64,000 bases of DNA from JAAYZH01 sp964479695 (lineage in GTDB: Bacteria > Bacillota > Clostridia > Saccharofermentanales > Fastidiosipilaceae). Location: assembly GCA_964479695.1 (NCBI GenBank), contig CAYZSO010000004.1, forward strand, positions 1 through 64,000, given 5' to 3'. The translations under genes were made by a program, and so were the position numbers. Below the pieces are notes generated by a model. The model was not told where the DNA came from and made no database searches. It saw only the letters and a program-made list of their open reading frames with translations. Every line of letters starts with the position of its first letter. The first letter of the stretch is position 1. This document shows positions 42,533 through 52,433 of the stretch, in pieces.

Positions 42533-44119
42533 TTACGTGCGATTCGCCAAAATTTCTAGTGGGTCATAGCGCAGCACAAACACCACCCCGGCCAGGCTGG
42601 AGATGATCGTCAGGGCGACCCCGATTCCCACGAGTTCAAGCAGAATGTCCGTACCTACGCCGGCATTGATCTGGTCAACATACGAGATTTCTACACCCGT
42701 CGAGCCGCCGAAGCCGAAGAGGTTTCCGCCTGACATTCCGCCTTGAAGGCTAGTATTCATGCCGGGTCTCCCGAAGTTTTGCTCTTGGGTATTCTGGGCA
42801 CTCACTTCAGAACTAATCTGGGATTCCAGCAATTGGTTTGCGACAGGGACCGAGGCCACTGCACCGATTCCCGTACCGATCACGATCGAGGTAAGGGTGA
42901 CCAAAAGAAGTTCCACAACGAATTGCGCGGCGACTTTGGATTTCTTGATGCCAATGGCGGTCAGGACTCCGACCTCATATTTGCGCTCGCGAATGTTGAA
43001 AATGTTGATGACCACCAAGATGACCGCACCGACCGCAAGGATGATGACCAAGAGGGTCAAGGCAAAAGAACTCAGGTTCTCCAAGGGCACCAGGCTTTGT
43101 TCATAGGTCAGAAGATCTGCGGAGGTCAGCTGATAGTATTCGGCCAAGCCTTTGTTGTGGATTTCTTCATCGAAGCTTTCGTAGCTTTCTTTATCTGGGA
43201 AAATGTAGCTCGCCGACGTTTGAAGCGTGAGGGCTGTGCTGCTTTCTCTGCCCATCTCATCCGTTTGAGTGACAGCGGCTGCCTCGGATTCGGTCTCTAT
43301 CGCTTGCAGGGTCGGGTAGCTGATATAGATCATGTTGGCCGGGTCGTTTGCTGTACCGAAGCGAAGTTGGCCGCTATCCGTCTCTGAGCTGGTGTTTTGG
43401 TAAATTCCGGAAACCGTCAAGGTGTACGTTTCTGTATCTTGATTGGGGTTCACCAGCGTAAATGTGCTCCCGACCTCAAGGCCGTTCACCAAAGCCACTT
43501 CACTACTGATCAGGCTCTCAAGGTCCGCACTTTCCGGGTCGAACATGGTGCCGTCCGTGATTTTTGATTCCCCAGAAATGAATTTGCTCATCGCATTTTC
43601 ACTGGAGACGCCGCTCAGCGAGAAGTCCCCCATACTAATCTGGCCAAAGCCGCCCGCTCCACCTGGCATCCCGGGGCGCCCGCTGTCAACGGTTCCGTTG
43701 CCTTGGTTTCCACTATCGGTTGACGTCGTATCTTCCGTACTATAAGGCTCGAAGTTGGTCCCGCCATGCATAGATGTAGATGCTACATAAAAGAAGTCTT
43801 GGACATACGTGGATTCTGCATAGGTCTGCATATCGTCAAGGGGTAAACTCTGGTATTGCTGCATGAGTTCTCGGAGGTCTTCCGGGTTCCCACTGGCTGA
43901 CTCACTTTGTAAGTCTTCGATCATTTTGTTTCTGTCCACCGTGATGGAGGCGCTGATGGACTGGGTCTGATAGCCCAGTTCTTTAGCCGCGTCTGCTGCG
44001 GAACGGATGGCCAAGGCAATGCTGCTTGCAATGGCGATCGTCAGGACAATAATCCCAATCAGGATGTTTCGGCCAATCGACCTTGTGATGCTTTTGATTG
44101 CATTTCTGATCACTAACAT
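42533..44119 (-). CDS. FtsX/MacB-like ABC permease
   Basis: 528 residues from the ATG at 44119 after AAAGGAT. First helix about 19-42 (ILIGIIVLTIAIASSIALAI), a large outer domain with the MacB-like DLESLISSEVALVNGLEVGST, then three helices of the FtsX domain (ALTLLVIILAVGAVILVVINIF and two more) interrupted by a second outer loop. Two Gly/Met/Pro-rich patches (SGRPGMPGGAGGFGQ and GRPGMNTSLQGGMSGGNLF) are unusual and share the GRPGM word. Such pairs export or sense antimicrobial peptides or macrolides. The two-component genes next door, separated by a terminator, are likely its regulators. Confidence 0.85.
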   Translation of the reverse strand: MLVIRNAIKSITRSIGRNILIGIIVLTIAIASSIALAIRSAADAAKELGYQTQSISASITVDRNKMIEDLQSESASGNPEDLRELMQQYQSLPLDDMQTYAESTYVQDFFYVASTSMHGGTNFEPYSTEDTTSTDSGNQGNGTVDSGRPGMPGGAGGFGQISMGDFSLSGVSSENAMSKFISGESKITDGTMFDPESADLESLISSEVALVNGLEVGSTFTLVNPNQDTETYTLTVSGIYQNTSSETDSGQLRFGTANDPANMIYISYPTLQAIETESEAAAVTQTDEMGRESSTALTLQTSASYIFPDKESYESFDEEIHNKGLAEYYQLTSADLLTYEQSLVPLENLSSFALTLLVIILAVGAVILVVINIFNIRERKYEVGVLTAIGIKKSKVAAQFVVELLLVTLTSIVIGTGIGAVASVPVANQLLESQISSEVSAQNTQEQNFGRPGMNTSLQGGMSGGNLFGFGGSTGVEISYVDQINAGVGTDILLELVGIGVALTIISSLAGVVFVLRYDPLEILANRT

Positions 44120-44207
44120 AATTTGTTGAATCCTTTCGTTTCTAAGGCATGGTTTTCCTTTGCACAAGAGTCATTTTGCAGGGCAAGTCTTTAATTTTCT
44201 TTTAATT

Positions 44208-44246
44208 GCAAAAAGCGCCGCTCTCTTTCTGGGGAGAGCGGCGCTT
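44208..44246 (-). terminator. terminator after the histidine kinase gene
   Basis: AAGCGCCGCTCTC (44213-44225) and GAGAGCGGCGCTT (44234-44246) form a 13-bp stem; on the minus strand it runs into TTTTTG. It divides the two-component operon from the FtsX/ATPase genes, which then need their own promoter. Confidence 0.9.
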
Positions 44247-44268
44247 AGGCGGCGACGGCGGCGTTTGA

Positions 44269-45597
44269 TTAGGCAAGTTTCAGATGTATGGTAAAGCGTG
44301 TTTCTTGCGGATTGCTTTCTGCTTCAATTTTGCCGCCGGAGCGTTCTACGATGGTTTTCGCAATGGATAAACCGAGCCCGAAGCCACCGGTCTCCTGCGA
44401 CCGCGAGGAATCTGGACGATAGAATCTGTCAAAAATTCGGGTGAGGTCTTCTTCTTTGATTCCGTCGCCTGTGTTGGTTACCAAGATGACTGCTTGGCCT
44501 TCTTCTTGGCGAAGCTGGCAGGTGATGTGTCCATGTTCCGGTGTGTATTTGCTAGCATTGTCCATGAGAATATAGAGCACTTGTTTGATTTTTTCTCCGT
44601 CTGCTTGCGCGATGACTTCTTCGGGGATGACTGTTTGGAGTGTGATGTTTCGTTCGTAAAGCAAGGCTTCACTTGAGGCGCAGACTTCTTCGCAAACTTG
44701 GCTAAGGTTGAACGGTGAACTAGGGGCGAGGGTGGTCTCTTCGGCTTTGGCCAAAAAGAGCAAATCGTCGACCAAAGTCGTTGCTCGCCCAAGCTCTTGG
44801 TGGATGTAGCCGAACCACTCTTGTTGGCTCTTGACGGGTTCGTCGGCGCTGGCTTCGATGGCGTCGATGTTGGCACTGATCACGGCGAGTGGTGTTTTGA
44901 ACTCATGGGAGGCATCGGCGACGAACTGTTTCTGCTTCTGATAACTCTCTTCAATGGGGCGGACGGCCCACACTGCGAAACGATAACTCAGGACTAGGAT
45001 TAGCAAGAGCACGGCCACACTTGTCCCAAGGAGCGTCTTGAGAAGGGTTAGCAATTGGGCTTCGCTTGTTGTGATATCCAAGAAGACGATCCGCTGGTAG
45101 GGCGAGGTGTCTGTTGTGGGGTTGTCGGCGTTGGTGTTGTTGGTTGTGATGGTGGGAGTATTGGTGTTGGGTGCGTTTGCTGTGGGTGCGTTTGCTGTGG
45201 GTGCGTTGAACACTTGGTATGCCCACTCTCTACCGTTTAGGGAGATCTTGCCTGCCGTTTGGCCGGTGGTTTTTTGGAGGGCTTCTTCGTAGATTTGGTC
45301 GTCAAAATCTAGGTGACTGTTTATTTCCAGGAGCTCACCTTCCTTGGTAAAGAGAATGAAGGACACGCGATAATCGGCTCCGAAGCTTTCTGTCATTTGG
45401 GGGCGGAGGGTGCCTTGGCCGGGAAAGGGGCGATTGGGTAGAAGTGCGATGGATGCCATGGCCTGTAAATGGCGTTGGTTTTCTCGCTCGGTGCTACTAT
45501 AAGTAATAAAGTATATGATAGCGAAGGCAAGCAGTAGCACAAGTGAAATACTGACCATCGTGAAGAGGAGCATCTTGTTGCGAAGTTTCTTAAACAT
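44269..45597 (-). CDS. sensor histidine kinase
   Basis: 442 residues. Two helices (about 8-30 and 191-212) bracket an outer sensor domain, in which residues about 130-165 are a low-complexity tract (TANAPTANAPNTNTPTITT). The phospho-acceptor is in DASHEFKTPLAVI; the ATP-binding domain has NASKYTPE, GDGIKEEDLTRIFDRFYR and GGFGLGLSIAKTI. It overlaps the regulator by eight bases. By context it should control the neighbouring FtsX transporter. The perfect TTTGGCCAAA copy at 44746-44755 encodes FLAKAEE in the region between the His box and the ATPase. Confidence 0.9.
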   Translation of the reverse strand: MFKKLRNKMLLFTMVSISLVLLLAFAIIYFITYSSTERENQRHLQAMASIALLPNRPFPGQGTLRPQMTESFGADYRVSFILFTKEGELLEINSHLDFDDQIYEEALQKTTGQTAGKISLNGREWAYQVFNAPTANAPTANAPNTNTPTITTNNTNADNPTTDTSPYQRIVFLDITTSEAQLLTLLKTLLGTSVAVLLLILVLSYRFAVWAVRPIEESYQKQKQFVADASHEFKTPLAVISANIDAIEASADEPVKSQQEWFGYIHQELGRATTLVDDLLFLAKAEETTLAPSSPFNLSQVCEEVCASSEALLYERNITLQTVIPEEVIAQADGEKIKQVLYILMDNASKYTPEHGHITCQLRQEEGQAVILVTNTGDGIKEEDLTRIFDRFYRPDSSRSQETGGFGLGLSIAKTIVERSGGKIEAESNPQETRFTIHLKLA

Positions 45598-46285
45598 GAT
45601 CTTTATCTTTTTCTTCGGAAGTTAGCGTGTACCCTAAGCCATAGATTGTCTTGATCTTTGCTTTTGAGGAGAGTAGGCGTAGCTTCTTGCGCAAGAAAGC
45701 TATTTGTACCTGCACATGGCTGTCTTCTGCTTCTGAATCCCAACCCCACAATTTTTCGATGATGCTGTTATTGGTGATGGCTTGCTCCTTGTGTGTCATG
45801 AGCAGTTCTAGGAGTTGCCCTTCTTTTTTTGTGAGATGAAAGGTCTGCCCATCTTTGTAGAGGTCAAGGGTATTGTAATTGAATTCTAGGTCAGCATAGC
45901 TGAGGATACTGTCAGGAAGGAACTGGCCTTTGCGTCTTCCGAGTGCACGGAGTCTGGCGAGCAATTCTTCGATTTGGAAGGGTTTGGCTAAGTAGTCATC
46001 GGCCCCACTGTCCAGGCCGATGACTTTGTCTTCGGTTTCGCCTTTGGCTGTGAGCAATATGACGGGTGTCTCTAGGCCTTGGTGCCGGACTTCTCTAAGT
46101 ATTTCAATTCCGCTTCTCTTGGGTAACATGATGTCAAGGATGATGATGTCGTAGATTCCTGACTTGGCTAGATCGAGTCCTGTTTCGCCATCGTAGGCTA
46201 AGTCTATACTGTAGTGATTTTTCTTCAGGACTTGCGAGATGGCTAGCGCAAGGTGTTTTTCGTCTTCTACATAAAGGATTTTCAT
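45590..46285 (-). CDS. OmpR-type response regulator
   Basis: 231 residues. Receiver domain with the phospho-acceptor Asp51 (IIILDIMLP), acidic pocket at Glu7-Asp8 (VEDE), Thr in LLTAKG and Lys in YLAKPF; the C-terminal winged helix ends DSHVQVQIAFLRKKL and IYGLGYTL. It is the first gene of the operon with the kinase. Confidence 0.92.
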   Translation of the reverse strand: MKILYVEDEKHLALAISQVLKKNHYSIDLAYDGETGLDLAKSGIYDIIILDIMLPKRSGIEILREVRHQGLETPVILLTAKGETEDKVIGLDSGADDYLAKPFQIEELLARLRALGRRKGQFLPDSILSYADLEFNYNTLDLYKDGQTFHLTKKEGQLLELLMTHKEQAITNNSIIEKLWGWDSEAEDSHVQVQIAFLRKKLRLLSSKAKIKTIYGLGYTLTSEEKDKDHV

Positions 46286-46700
46286 GCGGGTTTCCTTTTC
46301 TGTGGTTGTGAGTATTGTTGTGGTTGTGGCTGTTGTGTTGTGTTGTGTTGTGTTGTGTTGTGTTTATTATTGTTGCGGGGGCTGAGAATCAGGTGTTTGG
46401 GAGTCATCATAAACCAGAATGTTTTAATTTGTCTTGAATAGAGTGTTGCTTTCGTTTGACATCGTTTGACTTCGCTTGATTTCGTTTGCTTTCGTTTGAC
46501 TTCGCTTGATTTCATTTGCCTTCATTCGATTTCATGATTTTCACTAGGGGTCGATGTGGTTTTGATTTAGGTTTAGGTTTGGGTTTAGGTTTAGGTTTGG
46601 GTTTAGGTTTGGGTTTGAGTTTGGGATTGGAATAGTTTGGATTGGATGGATTGGATTTGGGTTACACGGGCTTGACATGGGGATGGATGGTGCAAATTTA
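46286..46700. repeat. simple-repeat spacer with TGTTG, TTTCGTTTGAC and TTTAGG units
   Basis: In order: (TGTTG)n at about 46328-46363; an 11-12 bp repeat of the type TTCGTTTGACTTCGCTTGA at 46450-46520; and (GGTTTA/GGTTTG)n at 46560-46625, which is reminiscent of telomere repeats but is just one of the many microsatellites. No gene. Confidence 0.85.
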
Positions 46701-46808
46701 AAAGGTGACAAGATATTCTTGGTCAGAATATGCCTCTGTCCACACAAAATTATTATCTGTTTGCATATTTTCCTGAAAAAAATATAAAAACATCCCGATC
46801 GGGGTGAG

Positions 46809-46836
46809 TTTGAACATCTTTAAAGTCTGGTACAAT
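46809..46836 (+). promoter_or_regulatory. promoter of the DUF4143 ATPase gene
   Basis: TTTGAA at 46809 (or TTGAAC at 46810), spacing 15-16, and TACAAT at 46831-46836 with TGG in front (extended -10 like). The repeats at 46891 and 46965 would be in the 5' untranslated region. Confidence 0.5.
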
Positions 46837-46886
46837 GGGGAACTCACCTTCGCCATAGATAGCGACGGATCCTGACCAGTAGAAAA

Positions 46887-46937
<51 letters not shown>

Positions 46938-46964
46938 GAGCTTAGGTATGAAGTGGATTTATAC

Positions 46965-47050
46965 AAATGCCATAGTGAACTCATGACAAACTCCATAGTG
47001 AAGTTATGACAAACTCCCTAGTGAAATTATGACAAACTCCCTAGCGGAAG
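46965..47050. repeat. about 30-bp tandem repeat, three copies
   Basis: Units of the type TAGTGAAATTATGACAAACTCC, directly upstream of the ATPase gene. Confidence 0.8.
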
Positions 47051-47081
47051 CCGATATAGAGATTGAATACATTGAGTTGGG

Positions 47082-48365
47082 ATGGAGGCGGATGCTTTGG
47101 CCGATCAATATATGCCGCGCATTGCAGATGACAGGTTGAAGTTAGAGCTGGCTAGTTCGGGAGCTGTTCTGATCATCGGACCCAAATGGTGTGGCAAAAC
47201 ACGAACAGCGGAAGAGCAGGCAGCTAGTGTTATTTATCTTCAAGATCCCGATTATGCAGAAGAATACAAGTTACTTGCCGATACGAAACCTTCAAGGCTC
47301 TTGGAGGGAGAGACACCGAGGTTGCTTGATGAGTGGCAAACGGCACCGGTTCTGTGGAACGCTGTTCGCTTCGCCGTAGATAAACGCCGTTCACGAGGGC
47401 AGTTTATTCTGACCGGATCCGTTGTTCCTGCGGTGACAGAAGATATGCATACCGGAACCGGCAGGATCAGTAGAATGTTTATGCGGACGATGTCTTTATT
47501 TGAGTCGGGCGAATCCACAGGTGAAATCTCACTTCGTGATCTCTTTGCCGGCAAAAAGGAAATGTTCGCTGAGAGCAACTTGTCAATTGAGAATACGGCT
47601 TTTGCATTGGCGAGAGGGGGGTGGCCGGAAGCCGTTGGAGAGACCAATGAGATCTATGCCCAGAGAATGGTGTATAACTATGTCGATGCTGTAGCTCATC
47701 AAGATATGTCCAGGATTGATGGTGTTGAGAGAAATCCTGATCGTGTCTATGCCTTGTTGCGTTCGCTGGCTAGGAGTACTTCCACGCAAGCTAATAACCA
47801 GACCCTTTTGCGAGACCTCGCTTCTAACGATGAGGGACTCTCGGAAACGACAATCGCAGAGTACATTTCCGCGTTAAAAAAGCTCTATGTTATTGAAGAT
47901 CTTCCGGCATGGCGTCCTCATTTGCGATCGAAACGAGCGATTCGTACATCGGCTAAGAGGCACTTTACCGACCCTTCAATTGCGGCAGCAGCTTTGCGAG
48001 CGGACCCGGAGAAGCTACTCAGTGATTTCCAGACTTTTGGCTTCTTGTTTGAATCTTTGTGTATTCGAGATTTGAGAATTTATGCGGATCGCATGGATGG
48101 ATCTGTCTACCATTATCGAGATCAAACCAATTTTAAGGTCGACGCAATCATCCAATTGAGGGACGAACGTTGGTCAGCTGTGGAAGTCAAAATGGGGGCA
48201 GGAGAAATTGAGAAAGCAGCGGAAAATCTCCTCAAGTTTAGGGATAACATTGACACAACGAAAACACCAGCTCCATCTTTCTTAATGGTTCTTACTGGTA
48301 CAAAATATGCCTTCCAAATGGATAATGGTGTCTGGGTTGTGCCGCTTGGCTGTTTGAGAGACTAG
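47082..48365 (+). CDS. AAA ATPase with DUF4143
   Basis: 427 residues. Walker A is GPKWCGKT, Walker B is RLLDEWQ and sensor ILTGSVVP: the 'ATP-binding protein, DUF4143' family, in which the C-terminal DUF4143 domain is nuclease-like (FNTDAIIQL-type: VDAIIQL...WSAVEVKMG here). Their role is unknown; they are frequent, mobile accessory genes in anaerobes. A weak ribosome site makes the start uncertain; ATG at 47112 is an alternative. No partner gene. Its upstream tetranucleotide array makes variable expression plausible (inference). Confidence 0.85.
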   Translation: MEADALADQYMPRIADDRLKLELASSGAVLIIGPKWCGKTRTAEEQAASVIYLQDPDYAEEYKLLADTKPSRLLEGETPRLLDEWQTAPVLWNAVRFAVDKRRSRGQFILTGSVVPAVTEDMHTGTGRISRMFMRTMSLFESGESTGEISLRDLFAGKKEMFAESNLSIENTAFALARGGWPEAVGETNEIYAQRMVYNYVDAVAHQDMSRIDGVERNPDRVYALLRSLARSTSTQANNQTLLRDLASNDEGLSETTIAEYISALKKLYVIEDLPAWRPHLRSKRAIRTSAKRHFTDPSIAAAALRADPEKLLSDFQTFGFLFESLCIRDLRIYADRMDGSVYHYRDQTNFKVDAIIQLRDERWSAVEVKMGAGEIEKAAENLLKFRDNIDTTKTPAPSFLMVLTGTKYAFQMDNGVWVVPLGCLRD

Positions 48366-48431
48366 GGTCCGTTTTGGCTGTTTGAAGACTAGGGTTCGTT
48401 TGGCTGTTTGCAAGGCTCGTGGCGTTTGCGT

Positions 48432-49178
48432 TTACACTCCAAATATTTCGCCTAAGTCGCTGTCGTGGATGATGCGGGAACCGGGGGCTTTGGCCGAACC
48501 GGGGGCTTTGGCCGCCACTGCCTCAACATTCACACCAGCACCCGCACCCACACCAGCGCTCGCACTCATACCAGCGCCAGCCGCATCGGCAGCGGTGAGG
48601 TAGCGATCCAACTCAGCATGGAGACCCTCGTAGATGAAAGCTTGCATGTCGAGGCCGCGGAGCTTGAAGAAGAGGGACGGATCCTCGTCGAACATCGCGC
48701 CGATGCCGTAGAGGACCGCGCCGACGTGCTTACAAAGATATGCCCAGTCGGGGCAGGTGCAGTCGAAGCCAATTTCTTTCGTGGTCGGGAAGAGACCCTC
48801 GCCCTTTTTTGTGAAGATGAGGTTCAGCTCGTCGGGGAATTCACCTTGCATCAAGCTCTCAAGGTTTTCGACGCGTCGGTTCACCTCACCCAAAATGCGT
48901 GCCTTCTTCTCGTCGCTCAGGGGGAGGATGCGAACGACGACTTTGTAAGGGGCTTTACGGCTTCCTTGGACGAAGGCTGTGACAAGGCCGGTCTCGATTT
49001 CCAAGTCGAAAACGCGACCACCGCGTAAGTAGGTCCTAGCGCGGGGGAGGCGGTTGCTGTAGTCCGAGTAACTCTCTAAGTTGGTGTTCCAAGCCTTACC
49101 CCACCATGAGGTGGCGAGTTTTTTGCTCTTCAAAAGCAGGTAGTTGCGGGGCTTTCTTTTCTTATTTGTTGTAGCCAT
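48432..49178 (-). CDS. SWIM zinc-finger protein
   Basis: 248 residues from the ATG at 49178 after AGAGGATAA. The SWIM motif CxC-x(n)-CxH is FDCTCPDWAYLCKHVGAVLYG, about residues 140-160. The N-terminal WWGKAWNTNLESYSDYSNRL is typical of bacterial SWIM proteins that sit next to a SNF2-family ATPase, as here (110 bases upstream). They probably act together on DNA or protein-DNA complexes; the substrate is unknown. The C-terminal Ala/Gly/Val tail (AGAGMSASAGVGAGAG, then two AAKAPGSAKAPGS) is low-complexity; the latter derives from two tandem GGGGGCTTTGGCC palindrome halves. Confidence 0.85.
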   Translation of the reverse strand: MATTNKKRKPRNYLLLKSKKLATSWWGKAWNTNLESYSDYSNRLPRARTYLRGGRVFDLEIETGLVTAFVQGSRKAPYKVVVRILPLSDEKKARILGEVNRRVENLESLMQGEFPDELNLIFTKKGEGLFPTTKEIGFDCTCPDWAYLCKHVGAVLYGIGAMFDEDPSLFFKLRGLDMQAFIYEGLHAELDRYLTAADAAGAGMSASAGVGAGAGVNVEAVAAKAPGSAKAPGSRIIHDSDLGEIFGV

Positions 49179-49288
49179 TTTATCCTCTTGTTTCGTGGGA
49201 ACCATTTGTCATCGCCGTCTTCGCACATTGCATATCGGACATCAATCGCACATCGCACATCGCACATCGCACATTGCACATCAACGAT

Positions 49289-52099
49289 TTACGAAAGCGT
49301 GAAGAGATCCATGAGCTCTGTTGTGGAGAGCTCGGTGAGTGCCGGTGCTTTGTTCTCCTGGATGATGGTGTCGGCGAGTTCGGTTTTGCCCGCGATGAGT
49401 TCGTCGATTTTCTCTTCTACACTTCCGCGGCTGATGAATTTGTAGACGAAGACGTTCTTCTTCTGACCGATGCGGAACGCCCGGTCCGTCGCTTGGTTCT
49501 CGACTGCCGGGTTCCACCAGCGATCGAAATGGATGACATGGTTGGCTCCGGTTAGGTTGAGGCCGGTGCCGCCGGCTTTGAGCGACAGAACCATGAAGGG
49601 AACATATTTGTCTTTCGCATTGAATTCCTTCACCATTTCGGTGCGATCCTCTGGCGTGCTGCCCCCATGGAGGACGAGTCCCGGTTTCTTGAAGATGGTT
49701 TCCAAGTATTTGGCCAAAGGCGCCGTCATCTCTCGATATTGCGTGAAGATCAGTACTTTCTCTCGCCTTTCGTAGATTGTCTCACAGATCTCACCTAAGC
49801 GTACGAACTTGTTCGAGTCGGATGGTTTGAAGGCCTGATCCCCTGAATACTGGGAAGGGTGGTTCAGAATTTGCTTCAAGTGAAGGAGAGTCTGTAAGAT
49901 GATCCCTTTGCGGTCGATGCCCTCGGCTTTGGCCAAAACATGCTCCAAATCTGCCAATACCTTGCGGTAGAGAACCGTCTGCTTGTTGGTCAGGTCAACA
50001 TACTCGTTGAGCTCGACCTTGTCCGGCAGATCCTTGATGATCGAACGATCCGTCTTGAGTCTTCGCAAAATGAACGGGGAGACAACATTCCGGAGTGTCT
50101 GGTAACTGCTGCTCCCGTCCTCGACCGACTTCACATAACTTCCGAATTGGCGTTTCGTACCTAAGAGGCCGGGATTGATGAAGTCAAAGAGGGAATAAAG
50201 ATCCATCAAGTCATTTTCCACCGGCGTCCCGGTCATGGCGATATGCATCTGACTTTGAAGGTTCTTCACAGCTTGGGTTTGCTTGCTGCTGGGATTCTTG
50301 ATCGCCTGGGCTTCGTCCAAGATGACGGTTTCCCATTCGACCGCCTTCAGTGTCTCATCGGTGCGAACGGTTCCATAGGTGGTGATCGTGAGGCAAGGGG
50401 AAATCTCGCGAGAGCCGCCATGGTAAATTGTGTAGGGAAGGGTCGGGGCAAAGGACTTGATTTCTTCTTCCCAGTTTCCGAGGAGAGAAGTGGGCAAAAC
50501 AAGCAAATGACGCTTACCTTTGCCCTTTTCTTCGTCCAAATAAGCCAGAATTTGAATCGTCTTCCCTAATCCCATGTCATCCGCAAGGCAGATACCAAGG
50601 GACAGATCGGTCATCCGATGTAGCCACTTACGACCTTCCTCTTGATATGGCCGAAGTTGTCCTTGGAACGTTTCGGGGAGCGCTACCACTGGAGATTGTT
50701 CGCTTCGCTTCAAGACATCGCGGAAGGCGCGGAGGAAGATTTCGTGCGAAACCACAGGCACCTCTGCATCTTCGTTCTGGTGCTGGTGCTGGTGCTGGTG
50801 CTGGTGCTCGTGCTTGTTCTTGTTCTTGGCATCTTGCTCCAAGCTCGCTTGAATCCCAAGTTTCAAGAGCTCTTGCGGGCTCAGCGTTTGATTAGCATAC
50901 GTTTTTTCCAACTTTTCATAGTCAGCTAAGAGCCTGCGTAAGTGATTGTGGTCGACCTCAACCCAACGATTCTTGATCAGGTGAAGACCTTCCGTCATTT
51001 GTAAATATGAAGCAATCTCTGCCGGCGTCACAATTTCATCGCCCAAGCGAAGTTCCGGTTGAATCGCCAACAACTCGTCCTTACCCAAACGAGCCTTGGG
51101 TTTGTTCAGGCGGACGGCTGAAGTGAAGGTGTTACGTTTCGTCATCACCCAGTTGGGCACCCGGCACTTCACCCCGTGTTTCTCGAAGATCGGGATCTCC
51201 TTCAAGAAGGCATACGCCTCCTCCTTCGTGAAGTGCAAAGGGTAGAAGAGTTCCCCGCTCGCAAGCAATTCGCGAATCAACAGCGACTCTTTCTCAATTT
51301 TCATCAGCGGCGCAAGCAACGGAAGGAGGGTTTCTGTCCGATCCTCATAGATCTCCAGCGCCTCCTTGAGCGGCCTATGAATCAAGCGCCCATCGACTTT
51401 CTCGGAATACGTTGCCATGAAGGCAAACGGCACATCCGATTTCTTATTCTCCACCAAGTGAAAGAAAATCCTCTCCGGCACCGCCAAGTCCTGCAGCCTA
51501 CTCTCATAGTAGTTTGCCACGGTTCCCGGGTACTGGCTGATCGCTGTCCGGAAGTAGGGGAGCATTTGGCCAAAGACGCCTCCCACCCACTCAGGTGTGA
51601 TAAATTCTTCCCCCTGCATAAAGGGGATGTTTCGCAGGAAATCTTCGGTTCTCGCAGGGTCAGGCACCAGTTCCACTTGCTCTCTCAGGAGCTCAATTCC
51701 TGGCGTTTCTGCTAGCGTATTATGAAAGTTGTGCGATACCGATTGCAAAAAATGTAAGTGGGGACCTGCATTCTTTTCCAGATTTTGCCAAGCCAACTCA
51801 TATAAGGCCAGATAGCGATCCGTTTGGAAAAGTACATGAAGGCTGGGAGGCTCTGTTGTCTCGGCATAAGCCTCGGCGTAAGTCTCGGCTTCTTCAGCGA
51901 ATTGGACAGATGTCTCTTCCGCCTGGTCTGTGAGTGGAGGAGAGGTTATGATCTCATCCACGATGAACCCATCTTCTGTCAAGATGATAGGGATTAGTGA
52001 CTTGTCGACTGCATTTTGTTTCGCTCTTGTAGCTATTGTCGGATCCTCCTCTACGCCAAACATTCGTGCTTTCGTGCTTCCCAGCTTCCTTAATTCCAA
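49289..52099 (-). CDS. SNF2/RapA-family DNA-dependent ATPase
   Basis: 936 residues. The C-terminal half is the SNF2 motor: DDMGLGKTIQ (motif I), ILDEAQ (II), MTGTPVEN (III), LILRRLKTD region, IFTQYREMT, and SLKAGGTGLNLTGA with QATDRAFRIGQ (V and VI). The N-terminal 430 residues are the uncharacterised region usual for the SWIM-linked type. Between them a His/Gln repeat (NKHEHQHQHQHQHQNE) is encoded by a (TGGTGC)n tract at 50779-50812. The start is a TTG at 52099 with AAGGA, or an ATG at 52063. Together with the SWIM gene it forms a two-gene unit. Confidence 0.88.
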   Translation of the reverse strand: MELRKLGSTKARMFGVEEDPTIATRAKQNAVDKSLIPIILTEDGFIVDEIITSPPLTDQAEETSVQFAEEAETYAEAYAETTEPPSLHVLFQTDRYLALYELAWQNLEKNAGPHLHFLQSVSHNFHNTLAETPGIELLREQVELVPDPARTEDFLRNIPFMQGEEFITPEWVGGVFGQMLPYFRTAISQYPGTVANYYESRLQDLAVPERIFFHLVENKKSDVPFAFMATYSEKVDGRLIHRPLKEALEIYEDRTETLLPLLAPLMKIEKESLLIRELLASGELFYPLHFTKEEAYAFLKEIPIFEKHGVKCRVPNWVMTKRNTFTSAVRLNKPKARLGKDELLAIQPELRLGDEIVTPAEIASYLQMTEGLHLIKNRWVEVDHNHLRRLLADYEKLEKTYANQTLSPQELLKLGIQASLEQDAKNKNKHEHQHQHQHQHQNEDAEVPVVSHEIFLRAFRDVLKRSEQSPVVALPETFQGQLRPYQEEGRKWLHRMTDLSLGICLADDMGLGKTIQILAYLDEEKGKGKRHLLVLPTSLLGNWEEEIKSFAPTLPYTIYHGGSREISPCLTITTYGTVRTDETLKAVEWETVILDEAQAIKNPSSKQTQAVKNLQSQMHIAMTGTPVENDLMDLYSLFDFINPGLLGTKRQFGSYVKSVEDGSSSYQTLRNVVSPFILRRLKTDRSIIKDLPDKVELNEYVDLTNKQTVLYRKVLADLEHVLAKAEGIDRKGIILQTLLHLKQILNHPSQYSGDQAFKPSDSNKFVRLGEICETIYERREKVLIFTQYREMTAPLAKYLETIFKKPGLVLHGGSTPEDRTEMVKEFNAKDKYVPFMVLSLKAGGTGLNLTGANHVIHFDRWWNPAVENQATDRAFRIGQKKNVFVYKFISRGSVEEKIDELIAGKTELADTIIQENKAPALTELSTTELMDLFTLS

Positions 52100-52283
52100 G
52101 CTTCCTTACTACCTAGCTTCCGTGCTTCCAAGCGACTGTACTTCCTAGCACATGCACCTCAGTGTAGACGATTTTACCTTCTAGCAACAGCCCCTAAAAA
52201 CTGAGAAAAAGCAAGAAAAACGAAGGACGAAAAATGAGCGCCAAAGGTGGCAGCTGGCAGCTATGGCCAAACATTAGACAAAC

Positions 52284-52315
52284 ACTACATAAGTATGAAA
52301 ATAAACATATGTAGT
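52284..52315. repeat. 32-bp palindrome, solo copy
   Basis: ACTACATAAG...CATATGTAGT; the same palindrome as at 33479 and 58486, here without the rest of the element. A further CACATGTAGT half lies 12 bases on. Confidence 0.8.
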
Positions 52316-52433
52316 CAAACACATGTAGTCAAACACGAAGCTCAAACACCCATCAAACACAACACAAACATAATCCACCTCATTCTTACGCTATAATGGG
52401 ACGAAACATTTCCAAGTAAGCAGGATGGTAGAT

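Noticed and set aside
42743..43387. Plus-strand ORF of 214 codons opposite the FtsX-like permease
   Set aside because: Shadow; His/Asp-rich, no start signal.
46560..46625. Telomere-like (GGTTTA)n repeat
   Set aside because: The array is short, irregular and one of many microsatellites in the window; nothing suggests a chromosome end.
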